Source of the DNA: Croceimicrobium sp965658275
GTDB lineage: Bacteria; Bacteroidota; Bacteroidia; Flavobacteriales; Schleiferiaceae
DNA length: 9,190 bases
Reading direction: 5' to 3'
Assembly: GCA_965658275.1 (NCBI GenBank)
Contig: CBFHRN010000071.1
Coordinates: 1 to 9,190, forward strand
Shown here: in pieces, positions 1 to 6,848 of the stretch
How positions within the stretch are numbered: position 1 is the stretch's first letter
How the letters are laid out: each line of letters begins with the position of its first letter
The notes under the pieces: model-generated
Told to the model about the DNA's origin: nothing
What the model saw: the letters and a program-made list of their open reading frames with translations, nothing else
Databases searched by the model: none
Translations under genes and position numbers: made by a program

Positions 1-1419
1 AGTTTTATGACGGAAATCTTCCATCATTTGGGCAATTTCTTGCTGGCCCTTCATACCCTCGCGCTTTAAGCTAACCAACACTTCCAAATAAAATCCAAAC
101 TTATGATAGGCCTCGATGAGCATTTCATAGAAGCTACTACCCTTGGATTTCGCATAAGCGGCCGCTTCAGCTAGCATAACCGCTGAAGCCACGGCATCCT
201 TATCGCGCACAAAGTCACCAATCATGTAGCCATAACTCTCCTCTCCTCCACCGATAAAGGTCATTTCACCTTCACGATTGCGAATTATATCGGCAATCCA
301 TTTAAAACCGGTTAAACACTCAGGACAAGGTACATGATAAGCCTCCGCAATTTTTGCAATCAAATCAGTGGTAACAATAGTCTTTGCAACGAATTCTTTA
401 CCGGTAAATTGACCCCTATGCTTCCATTGTTCCAGTAGGTAGTAAATCAATACCGAAGCGGCTTGGTTACCATTTAGGAGTTCCAATTCACCTTCCAAAT
501 TTCGTACGGCAATACCTACACGGTCTGCATCCGGATCGGTACCAATAACCATATCGGCATCAATAGTCTCAGCTTGTTTTAAAGCTAAATTCAAGGCCTC
601 TGGCTCTTCAGGATTAGGCGATTTTACCGTTGGGAAATTACCATCGGGCTCCGCTTGTTCCGCAACGATCGACACTTTCTTAAAGCCCGATTGCTCCAAA
701 GCTGGCGGCACCAATGTAATACTGGTGCCGTGGATACTCGTGAAAACGATAGACAGGTCTTCTTTTCCTGCATTGCTCAGACTTTGCTTTTTAACCTCTG
801 CTAAATAAGCGGCGTCTACCTCCGCTCCAATCATTTCAATAAGCTCTTCTTTGAAGTCGTAGCGCACCTCATCTGGTTTTACCGAACGTACTTCTGCAAT
901 AACAGCCTTATCATGGGGCGGTACCAACTGTCCACCATCACTCCAATAAACTTTATAGCCATTATAGGCGGGAGGATTATGAGAAGCGGTCAAAACAATT
1001 CCACTTTGACAGCCTAAATGTCGAATAGCAAAGGATAATGCCGGTGTAGGTCTTAAATCTTCATAAAGGTAGACTTTGATACCATTGGCTGAAAGTACTT
1101 CGGCTACCTGGCGTGCGAAAGGTTTGGAATTATTGCGGCTATCATGAGCAATAGCTACACTAATTTCTTCTCCTGCGAACTGTTGATTCAAATAGTTGGC
1201 AAGTCCCTGTGTAGCAGATCCTAAGGTGTATCTATTTATACGATTAGTTCCAACACCCATGATACCTCTTAAACCCCCAGTTCCAAAATCAAGGTCTTGG
1301 TAAAAAGCATCGGCTAAAGCATCGCCCCCCTCTTCTATTAAGGCTTGAGTGGCCGCTTGGGTTTCTGCATCATAAGGCTCCTTGAGCCAGGCTTGTGCTC
1401 GTTCTAAGGCTGATTGCAT
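1..1419 (-). CDS. Phosphoglucomutase/phosphomannomutase family protein, C-terminus cut off by window edge
   Basis: Alpha-D-phosphohexomutase, which interconverts hexose 1- and 6-phosphates (or a related phosphopentose) in the cytoplasm through a phosphoserine. I translated 473 uninterrupted codons from the ATG at 1419 to the left edge. Seen: the N-terminal FGTGGLRG signature (residues 45-52), the catalytic serine loop TASHNPP (144-150, phosphoserine at 146), the metal-binding loop GTDPDADR (293-300) and the sugar-binding loop GGGEESYG (390-397). The FGTGGLRG and GGGEESYG forms point to the larger PGM2-like subgroup, usually about 550-600 residues, so roughly 100 residues including most of domain 4 are missing. 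The gene starts 16 bases after the DUF2807 lipoprotein stop with no terminator between, so the two are probably co-transcribed. Preference for glucose, mannose or pentose phosphate cannot be settled here. The family call is secure; a specific gene name is not. Confidence 0.95.
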   Translation of the reverse strand, partial: MQSALERAQAWLKEPYDAETQAATQALIEEGGDALADAFYQDLDFGTGGLRGIMGVGTNRINRYTLGSATQGLANYLNQQFAGEEISVAIAHDSRNNSKPFARQVAEVLSANGIKVYLYEDLRPTPALSFAIRHLGCQSGIVLTASHNPPAYNGYKVYWSDGGQLVPPHDKAVIAEVRSVKPDEVRYDFKEELIEMIGAEVDAAYLAEVKKQSLSNAGKEDLSIVFTSIHGTSITLVPPALEQSGFKKVSIVAEQAEPDGNFPTVKSPNPEEPEALNLALKQAETIDADMVIGTDPDADRVGIAVRNLEGELELLNGNQAASVLIYYLLEQWKHRGQFTGKEFVAKTIVTTDLIAKIAEAYHVPCPECLTGFKWIADIIRNREGEMTFIGGGEESYGYMIGDFVRDKDAVASAVMLAEAAAYAKSKGSSFYEMLIEAYHKFGFYLEVLVSLKREGMKGQQEIAQMMEDFRHKT

Positions 1420-1435
1420 TTGATCTTAGTTTTAT

Positions 1436-2134
1436 TTAATCGTTTTTTAAAGATGCCGCTCCACTAAGGGAGGACTTGCTAATATTTGGATTTCCACGGT
1501 ATACTATTTCTGCAGCACCCGAGGCACTAACGGCTAGATCGTCACTAACATTAACCTCAACATCAGAAGCACCGCTAAGGTCCAGACGCATTTCTTTGGC
1601 TTCGAGTTCAAACATTTTCACCTCACTAGCACCACTGGAACGCATCGCTAATTTTCCGACTTCTCCACGCATTTGTATTTCGGAAGCACCACTCGTTTCA
1701 ATGCTAATTTCTTTGTAGTCCACGGCTAACTTAATCTCAGCCGCTCCACTCGACTCAATTTCGAGATAATCCCCTTGCAATTCGCCTGAATTTTCTAGAC
1801 TTACTGCACCCGATAGATCCAAAGCTTCTAAAACGTCTAAACTGATGTATAAATCTAATTCCTTGGCTCTACCAATACTTTCCTTGGTACGGACGTAAAG
1901 GGTACCATTTTCAACATAAGTTTCAATCAACTCATGTAGATTTTCATCCGCAACAACTTTCAAAGCGGGGTCTCCAGCTTGACTTATATAAACTTCAAAC
2001 ATTCCACTCACCGAAATACGCTCAAAGGCGTCAATGTCGCGGGTGGCTTCTTTCACTCTACCATTCCCTTGAACGCCTAGCATACAAGAGCTTAGTAGAC
2101 CGATCACTAAAAAGGCACTTACTAAAATTCGCAT
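1436..2134 (-). CDS. DUF2807 (GIN-domain) lipoprotein, head-domain beta-helix
   Basis: Predicted lipoprotein of 232 residues. The N-terminus is a short lipoprotein signal with a hydrophobic core (residues 3-14) and lipobox LSSC, giving lipidation at Cys17. The mature part opens with the DUF2807 pattern (R-I-D-F-R-I-V-G-F-V-I-like, residues 32-50, then a D-E-N-L segment at 63-66). It continues as a regular beta-helix-like array in which an S-G-A turn recurs at about residues 108, 129, 148, 167, 187, 205 and 224, every 18-21 residues, usually followed by alternating acidic and hydrophobic residues. DUF2807 proteins are common in Bacteroidota and are often labelled putative auto-transporter adhesin head domains, but a function is not established. 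The gene lies between the htpG terminator and the phosphohexomutase gene, 16 bases upstream of the latter, which suggests a shared transcript. Family call strong; adhesion role speculative. Confidence 0.9.
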   Translation of the reverse strand: MRILVSAFLVIGLLSSCMLGVQGNGRVKEATRDIDAFERISVSGMFEVYISQAGDPALKVVADENLHELIETYVENGTLYVRTKESIGRAKELDLYISLDVLEALDLSGAVSLENSGELQGDYLEIESSGAAEIKLAVDYKEISIETSGASEIQMRGEVGKLAMRSSGASEVKMFELEAKEMRLDLSGASDVEVNVSDDLAVSASGAAEIVYRGNPNISKSSLSGAASLKND

Positions 2135-2240
2135 AAGGTTTGATTTTACAGCTAATTTAAGGCTTACTTCTTTGCTAACCGCGACCTTTAAATATAATGG
2201 CTTCTAAATGGCTCGAAACACCTCTAATTTCATCAATTTG

Positions 2241-2272
2241 AAAAAAAAGCCCCCACTTTAAAAGCAGGGGCT
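2241..2272 (-). terminator. Rho-independent terminator of htpG
   Basis: Read on the minus strand, AGCCCCTGC and GTGGGGGCT form a 9-bp stem (two G-U wobbles) around a 7-base loop TTTTAAA. It is followed directly by a run of eight T (positions 2248-2241, the first two shared with the stem end). It lies about 22 bases after the htpG stop, so htpG is probably its own transcription unit and the DUF2807 gene needs its own promoter. Confidence 0.9.
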
Positions 2273-2294
2273 CGTTTTGAATTTCAGACTCTCT

Positions 2295-4178
2295 TTAGCT
2301 TAGAGATTCAAACTGTTGCTCCACAAAATTGGTGAGCGCTTCTCCATGCAAGAGATTTTGTGATAAAAGTGCCAAATCCTTGGCTCTATTAATCATGCTC
2401 TTGCGAGCCGCTTCGTCTTTCTCCTCTAAAATGCGAGTAGCTAGTGGGTGATTGGTATTTACAATTAAGTTGTACATATCAGGCATTTCACCCATGCCCA
2501 TCATTCCACCACCGGTCATGCTCATTTCCTTCATGCGCCGCATGAATTCAGGAACAGTAATGGTAAAGGGCGCCTCTTTAGAATCCATAGGCTCCATTAC
2601 TACGGTGTAAGTGGCCTTATCAACTTCCTCTTCAATAAGAGGCTTGAGTTGCTCTTTTTGCTCTTCGCTGAGTAAGGACACTGCTTCTTCCTCTTTGGGA
2701 ATTAATTTGTCAATAGCATCGCTGTCCACGCGAGCAAATTTCACTTTGTGATCGCCGCCTTCCAACTTCTGCATTAAGTGGCTCACCAAAGGTCCTTCCA
2801 TTAAAAGCACGTCGTAGTCCCTATTTTGGGCTTTCTTTATAAAGCTATGCTGACCATCTTTATGGGCCGCGTATAACACAACTAAATTGCCGTCCTTATC
2901 CGTTTGACTCGCCTTAATTTTCTCGATGTACTCTTCAAAGGTGAAATACTCATCGTTCACGTTTTGGTATAGTCCAAACTTCTTGGCTTTGTCAAAGAAC
3001 TTATCGTCACTTAACATGCCATACTCAATGATCACCTTGATATCATTCCACTTCTTCTCAAAGTCTTCACGGTCCTTTTTAAATAAGCTACTTAGCTTAT
3101 CGGCTACCTTCTTCGTAATATGTCCGCTAATCTTTTTAACCGCACCGTCTGCTTGTAAATAAGAACGAGAAACGTTGAGAGGAATATCTTTAGAATCAAT
3201 CACCCCATGCAGTAAAGTCAAGAAATCGGGTACGATACCTTCCAAATTATCGGTAACAAAAACCTGGTTTTGATACAACTGAATCTTATTGCGCTGAAGA
3301 TCCATATTAGGCTTAATTCTTGGGAAGAACAAAATACCGTTTAGATCGAAAGGATAATCCACATTAAGATGGATGTGGAACAAAGGCTCTTCAAAGGTCA
3401 TCGGATATAGCTGACGATAGAAAGCTTTGTAATCCTCAGATTCCAAATCAGCTGGCGCCTTAGTCCAAGCTGGATCGGTAACATTGATTATATCCGCTAC
3501 CTTTTTCTTGGTCTCTTTCTTAGCATCACCCTCACCTTCAGTCTCGGTAATTTCTTTTTCACCAAATTGAATGGCCACGGGTAAGAATCGACAGTACTTT
3601 GTTAAAAGTTCACGAATACGACCTTCCTCTAAAAACTCTTCGCTATCGTCATTGATATGAAGAACAATGTCTGTTCCTCTCTCTTTACGAGTGTCGTTCT
3701 CCTCCAAGGTAAACTCGGGCGAACCATCACAAGTCCAGAAAGCTCCCTTGGCTCCTTCTTGATGAGAAAGGGAGAAGATCTCAACTTTCTTAGCCACCAT
3801 AAAAGAAGAGTAAAATCCAAGACCAAAGTGACCTATAATTGCCGCTCCATCCGCCTTGTCCTCATACTTCTTAACAAACTCTTCCGCTCCCGAAAAAGCA
3901 AGTTCATTAATGTATTTATTGATTTCATCGGTAGTCATCCCTACCCCGCGATCCGAAATTGTTAAGGTTTTAGCTTTCTTATCTATCTTAACTTGGATGG
4001 TTAAATCACCTAATTCCGCTTTAGACTCGCCAATTCGGCTTAGGGTTTTTAACTTTTGCGTAGCATCTACCGCATTCGATACCAGTTCCCTTAAAAAGAT
4101 CTCGTGATCCGAATAAAGAAACTTTTTGATGATAGGAAAAATATTATCGGCTGTAACATTTATCTTACCGGTACTCAT
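2295..4178 (-). CDS. htpG: Molecular chaperone HtpG (bacterial Hsp90)
   Basis: Dimeric ATP-dependent cytosolic chaperone that remodels client proteins together with the DnaK system. It is 627 residues, full length for the family (E. coli HtpG is about 624). The N-terminal GHKL ATPase domain is intact: the helix with Glu31, Asn35 and Asp38 (FLRELVSNAVDA), the nucleotide loop DRGVGM (76-81) and the glycine lid motif GHFGLGFYSSFMV (116-128). A charged linker rich in E and K lies around residues 208-230, then the middle domain (R-K-P-N-M-L-R-K-I-Y-V-F-V-like segment near 285-310, and SRSYLQ near 340), then the C-terminal dimerisation domain with a short Met/Gly-rich stretch (MTGGGMMGMGEMPDM) and the YNLIVNTNHPLA segment. 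The last residues are ordinary, with no eukaryotic MEEVD tail. The start ATG has no Shine-Dalgarno site, as expected in Bacteroidota. The upstream divergent region carries a sigma-54-like promoter and palindromes described separately. Identification is very secure. Confidence 0.98.
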   Translation of the reverse strand: MSTGKINVTADNIFPIIKKFLYSDHEIFLRELVSNAVDATQKLKTLSRIGESKAELGDLTIQVKIDKKAKTLTISDRGVGMTTDEINKYINELAFSGAEEFVKKYEDKADGAAIIGHFGLGFYSSFMVAKKVEIFSLSHQEGAKGAFWTCDGSPEFTLEENDTRKERGTDIVLHINDDSEEFLEEGRIRELLTKYCRFLPVAIQFGEKEITETEGEGDAKKETKKKVADIINVTDPAWTKAPADLESEDYKAFYRQLYPMTFEEPLFHIHLNVDYPFDLNGILFFPRIKPNMDLQRNKIQLYQNQVFVTDNLEGIVPDFLTLLHGVIDSKDIPLNVSRSYLQADGAVKKISGHITKKVADKLSSLFKKDREDFEKKWNDIKVIIEYGMLSDDKFFDKAKKFGLYQNVNDEYFTFEEYIEKIKASQTDKDGNLVVLYAAHKDGQHSFIKKAQNRDYDVLLMEGPLVSHLMQKLEGGDHKVKFARVDSDAIDKLIPKEEEAVSLLSEEQKEQLKPLIEEEVDKATYTVVMEPMDSKEAPFTITVPEFMRRMKEMSMTGGGMMGMGEMPDMYNLIVNTNHPLATRILEEKDEAARKSMINRAKDLALLSQNLLHGEALTNFVEQQFESLS

Positions 4179-4208
4179 AATTGTAATTTTTTATATCTGT
4201 GCAGCATA

Positions 4209-4225
4209 AAGCAAAGCATGTGCCG
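4209..4225 (-). promoter_or_regulatory. Candidate -24/-12 (sigma-54-type) promoter for htpG
   Basis: On the minus strand CGGCACATGCTTTGCTT matches the sigma-54 consensus TGGCAC-R-N4-TTGC-W except for its first base. The invariant GG (4224-4223) and GC (4212-4211) are separated by exactly 10 bases. The expected start of transcription, about 12 bases downstream near 4199, leaves a short leader of about 20 bases before the htpG ATG at 4178, which is a plausible geometry. The match and spacing are seen directly. That an RpoN holoenzyme uses the site is inference, and rpoN or an enhancer-binding protein gene is not in the window. Confidence 0.55.
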
Positions 4226-4236
4226 CCATGATCAGG

Positions 4237-4274
4237 ACTGACAAGTTTACAGCGATGAATCACGGCTTGTCAGT
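4237..4274. promoter_or_regulatory. Perfect 9-bp inverted repeat, candidate activator/operator site
   Basis: ACTGACAAG (4237-4245) and its exact reverse complement CTTGTCAGT (4266-4274) are separated by 20 bases, and each arm contains a CTGACA half-site. The pair lies about 38-75 bases upstream of the predicted htpG start and between two divergent promoter-like elements. The arrangement fits a dimer- or hexamer-binding site of a transcription activator. A hairpin of this size with a 20-base loop and no T-run is not a terminator. The regulator is unknown. Confidence 0.55.
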
Positions 4275-4291
4275 TTCAGAAAATGAAATTG

Positions 4292-4304
4292 CTGACATAG
4301 GTCA
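4292..4304. promoter_or_regulatory. Second CTGACA site in the divergent control region
   Basis: CTGACATAGGTCA carries a third copy of the CTGACA half-site (4292-4297) and forms a small dyad, TGAC-N4-GTCA, at 4293-4304. With the upstream TGTCAG at 4269-4274 it flanks a further dyad, TTTCA-GAAAA-TGAAA (4274-4288). Half-site centres are spaced about 31 and 23 bases apart, near three and two helical turns. This is probably part of the same binding cluster as the 9-bp inverted repeat. Confidence 0.4.
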
Positions 4305-4321
4305 TTGTTTCGCCTTTATGG

Positions 4322-4338
4322 CGGTACTAATCTTGCAT
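4322..4338 (+). promoter_or_regulatory. Candidate -24/-12 (sigma-54-type) promoter for the CoA-transferase gene
   Basis: CGGTACTAATCTTGCAT has GG (4323-4324) and GC (4335-4336) separated by exactly 10 bases, with AC after GG and a full TTGCA box. The predicted start is near 4348, only about 8 bases before the ATG at 4356, so the leader would be very short. The element mirrors the htpG-side one: both read ATGGCGGYAC-N5-TTGC, including the non-consensus bases ATGGC before the GG. This shared flank is the best reason to take the pair seriously. Confidence 0.5.
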
Positions 4339-4355
4339 AGTAATTAACACCAAGC

Positions 4356-5621
4356 ATGAAATACGTAAGCGCTAGCGAAGCCGTAAAAGTCGTGAAGGAT
4401 AATGACAGAGTTTATATTCACTCTGTATCCATGGCCCCTCAACAATTAATAAAGGCCTTAACCGAAAGAGCAGATGAACTGAGGAATGTAGAACTGGTCC
4501 ATTTACATATCGAAGGAGAGGCGCCTTATGCTGATCCTAAATACAAGGATTCATTTCATGTAAACTCATTGTTCATTGGTGCCAATGTAAGGCACACTTT
4601 AAAGGCCGGTAATGGTTCTTATACCCCGGTTTTCCTCTCCGAAATCCCCTATTTATTCCGTCACGGAATTCTACCAATTGACGTAGCTTTAGTACAAGTC
4701 TCTCCTCCTGATAAGCATGGCTACTGTTCTTTGGGTACATCGGTAGACGCATCCTTGGCGGCAGCTCAGTCTGCGAAACACGTTATCGCCCAAGTAAACT
4801 CTAGGGTTCCCCGTAGTCATGGAGACGGCTTATTGCATATTTCTAAATTCGACTCCCTGGTTGAAGTGGATGAAGCTCTACCAGCCCATGCCCCAGTTAA
4901 TCCGACCGACATCGAAATGGAAATCGGCAAGAATGTAGCTTCCCTTATCGAGGATGGCTCCACGCTTCAGATGGGTATCGGGGCAATTCCTAATGCCGCA
5001 CTAAGTCAGATGGGGCATCTTAAAAATCTAGGTATCCACACCGAAATGTTTTCAGATGGTATTTTAGACCTAGTGGAGAAAGGCATTATCAATGGTGCTG
5101 AAAAGAAAACCCACCCCGGGAAAATCATCAGTGGCTTTGTAATGGGTTCTCAAAGGTTGTACGACTTTATAGATGATAACCCCTTGGTAAACTTATTGGA
5201 TATCGCCTATGTAAATGACACCGCAGTAATTCGAAAGAACCCTAAAGCAGTGTCAATCAACTCAGCGGTTGAAATAGATTTAACAGGGCAAGTTTGTGCA
5301 GATAGCATTGGTCCAAGAATGTATTCGGGCGTTGGAGGTCAAATGGACTTTATGCGCGGTGCGATGTTAAGTAAAGGTGGAAAACCTATTATCGCATTAC
5401 CGAGCACCACTCGGAAAGGCCTTACGCGCATCGTTCCTTTCCTTAAACCTGGAGCAGGCGTTGTGACCACACGTTCTCATGTGCATTACATAGTTACGGA
5501 ATATGGCATAGCCGACCTTTATGGTAAAACCCTTAAGCAGAGGGCACAAGAATTGGCCAATATTGCCCATCCCGATCACAGGGAGTCCATCCTCCGCGAT
5601 TATATGGACGCCATCAAATGA
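4356..5621 (+). CDS. Acetyl-CoA hydrolase / 4-hydroxybutyrate CoA-transferase family protein
   Basis: Cytoplasmic class I CoA-transferase-like enzyme of 421 residues that moves CoA between acyl groups (for example acetyl-CoA and a free carboxylic acid) or hydrolyses acetyl-CoA. Two-domain architecture: the N-terminal half contains the VQVSPPDKHGYCSLG segment (113-127) and the C-terminal half GIGAIPNA (207-214), then HTEMFSDG (228-235), whose Glu230 aligns with the catalytic glutamate known from 4-hydroxybutyrate CoA-transferases, then the glycine loop GVGGQMDF (325-332). Length is near the roughly 430 residues usual for this subgroup and below the roughly 500 of Ach1-type hydrolases. The substrate cannot be read from sequence; acetate, butyrate or 4-hydroxybutyrate are possible. 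It is a single-gene unit closed by a terminator, and shares its upstream region with htpG in divergent orientation. Family call strong, exact reaction uncertain. Confidence 0.93.
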   Translation: MKYVSASEAVKVVKDNDRVYIHSVSMAPQQLIKALTERADELRNVELVHLHIEGEAPYADPKYKDSFHVNSLFIGANVRHTLKAGNGSYTPVFLSEIPYLFRHGILPIDVALVQVSPPDKHGYCSLGTSVDASLAAAQSAKHVIAQVNSRVPRSHGDGLLHISKFDSLVEVDEALPAHAPVNPTDIEMEIGKNVASLIEDGSTLQMGIGAIPNAALSQMGHLKNLGIHTEMFSDGILDLVEKGIINGAEKKTHPGKIISGFVMGSQRLYDFIDDNPLVNLLDIAYVNDTAVIRKNPKAVSINSAVEIDLTGQVCADSIGPRMYSGVGGQMDFMRGAMLSKGGKPIIALPSTTRKGLTRIVPFLKPGAGVVTTRSHVHYIVTEYGIADLYGKTLKQRAQELANIAHPDHRESILRDYMDAIK

Positions 5622-5635
5622 GCATCTCGAAATAG

Positions 5636-5668
5636 AAAGCCCGCTTTTAAACAAAAACGGGCTTTTTT
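5636..5668 (+). terminator. Rho-independent terminator of the CoA-transferase gene
   Basis: AAAGCCCG (5636-5643) pairs perfectly with CGGGCTTT (5658-5665) around a 14-base A/T-rich loop, followed by a T-run to 5668. It begins 15 bases after the stop codon and separates this gene from the FabH-like gene. Confidence 0.88.
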
Positions 5669-5749
5669 CGTAATTTAAGGACCCGAAAAGGCGAATCAAA
5701 AAATTGCCTTTTCTTTGCTTTACAGGCACCAAACAAGAAAATAAGAATC

Positions 5750-6757
5750 ATGCGAAGAACCAAAATTGCCGGAGTTGGCCATTATGTACCAGAAAATGTT
5801 GTTACCAATAATGACCTCTCTCTAATTATGGAAACCTCAGACGAGTGGATCCAAGAACGTACGGGAATTAAAGAAAGACGTTGGGTAGCCACCGATAGTG
5901 AGGATACTACTTCAAGTATGGGTACAGCGGCAGCTCGCAAAGCAATTGCTGATGCCGGCTTGGAGCCAGAAGATATCGACTTTATTGTATTTGCCACCTT
6001 GTCACCAGACTATTACTTCCCTGGACCTGGGGTTCAGGTACAGGAGCAATTGGGCTTAGACACAATCGGCGCTTTGGACATCCGAAATCAATGTTCAGGC
6101 TTTGTTTACGGGCTTTCTGTAGCCGATCAGTTCATAAAAAGCGGGATGTACAAGAACATTCTCTTGATCGGATCTGAGTTACATAGTGGTGGTTTGGATA
6201 AAACCACTCGTGGACGCGGTGTATCCGTAATCTTTGGTGATGGTGCAGGAGCAGTTGTTCTCTCAGCTACCGAAGAGGAAGGAAAAGGAATTCTAACCAC
6301 GAAACTTCATTCAGAAGGAAAACATGCTAAAGAATTGGCACTCTTAGGTCCAGCAACTTCTCGATGGGTGGATACGATTATGGAAGAAAACGACCCTGAT
6401 GATCTCTCCTACTACCCTTACATGAATGGGAACTTTGTATTTAAACATGCCGTTACCCGCTTCCAAGAAGTTATTCATGAGGCCTTAGCTGAAGTGGGAA
6501 AAGCTCCTGAAGATATTGACCTTTTAATTCCTCATCAAGCCAATTTACGGATATCACAATACATCCAAGCCAAAATGGGTTTAGGAGCGGATAAGGTTTT
6601 TAATAATATTATGAAGTACGGCAACACCACCGCCGCTTCCATTCCCATTGCCCTTAGCGAAGCGAAGGCAGCCGGAAAAGTGAAGGATGGAGACCTTCTG
6701 TGTTTGGCGGCTTTTGGTAGCGGTTTCACATGGGGATCTGCATTAATCCAATTTTAA
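5750..6757 (+). CDS. fabH: Beta-ketoacyl-ACP synthase III family protein (FabH-like)
   Basis: Thiolase-fold condensing enzyme of 335 residues. The classical FabH condenses acetyl-CoA with malonyl-ACP to start type II fatty-acid synthesis. The complete catalytic triad is visible: Cys115 in NQCSGF, His262 in PHQAN, and Asn292 in GNTTAAS. The N-terminal DEWIQERTGIKERR (31-44), the FGDGAGAVVL block (162-171) and the closing AFGSGFTWGSALI (321-333) are typical of the family. It has about 20 residues more than E. coli FabH (317), mostly in the loop around residues 190-225. It is monocistronic here, with none of the frequent FabH neighbours (rpmF, plsX, acpP, fabD), so it may be one of several paralogues with a different primer, such as a branched or longer acyl-CoA. 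The start is the first Met, at the family N-terminus. The KAS III family is certain; use of the name fabH in the strict sense is less so. Confidence 0.92.
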   Translation: MRRTKIAGVGHYVPENVVTNNDLSLIMETSDEWIQERTGIKERRWVATDSEDTTSSMGTAAARKAIADAGLEPEDIDFIVFATLSPDYYFPGPGVQVQEQLGLDTIGALDIRNQCSGFVYGLSVADQFIKSGMYKNILLIGSELHSGGLDKTTRGRGVSVIFGDGAGAVVLSATEEEGKGILTTKLHSEGKHAKELALLGPATSRWVDTIMEENDPDDLSYYPYMNGNFVFKHAVTRFQEVIHEALAEVGKAPEDIDLLIPHQANLRISQYIQAKMGLGADKVFNNIMKYGNTTAASIPIALSEAKAAGKVKDGDLLCLAAFGSGFTWGSALIQF

Positions 6758-6772
6758 GGATATAAAAAACGT

Positions 6773-6800
6773 AAGGAGGGCCATTAGAGCCCTCCTTTTG
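6773..6800 (+). terminator. Rho-independent terminator of the FabH-like gene
   Basis: AAGGAGGGC (6773-6781) and GCCCTCCTT (6789-6797) form a perfect 9-bp stem with a 7-base loop, followed by TTTTG then TTTT. It starts 15 bases after the stop codon of the FabH-like gene. Confidence 0.92.
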
Positions 6801-6848
6801 TTTTAAACCTTTTTCACTTTGCTCGCTCCAAGTATCAAATTTTGAATT

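Noticed and set aside
1476..1718. Open frame on the plus strand inside the DUF2807 gene
   Set aside because: Antisense shadow of the SGA repeats; serine/alanine-rich with no recognisable domain.
2189..2196. TATATTTA on the minus strand as a Bacteroidota -7 box for the DUF2807 gene
   Set aside because: It differs from TAnnTTTG at the last base and lacks a clear -33 TTG at the right distance; too weak to list.
2926..4107. Several open frames on both strands within htpG
   Set aside because: They lie in other frames of a certain, full-length htpG and encode low-complexity S/F/L-rich peptides without family resemblance.
5706..5724. Possible -24/-12 element before the FabH-like gene (TTGCCTTTTCTTTGCTTT)
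   Set aside because: The spacing to the TTTGC box is right, but the upstream GG is TG and the following AC is missing, so it fails at an invariant base.
5397..5732. 111-codon minus-strand frame over the CoA-transferase end and its terminator
   Set aside because: It overlaps the C-terminal coding part and runs through a strong terminator hairpin; no domain is recognisable.
6835..6845. TCAAATTTTGA odd palindrome just before the lipoprotein start
   Set aside because: Short A/T-rich dyad; resemblance to the ATTCAAATCTTTGAAT dyad at 8486 is probably chance.
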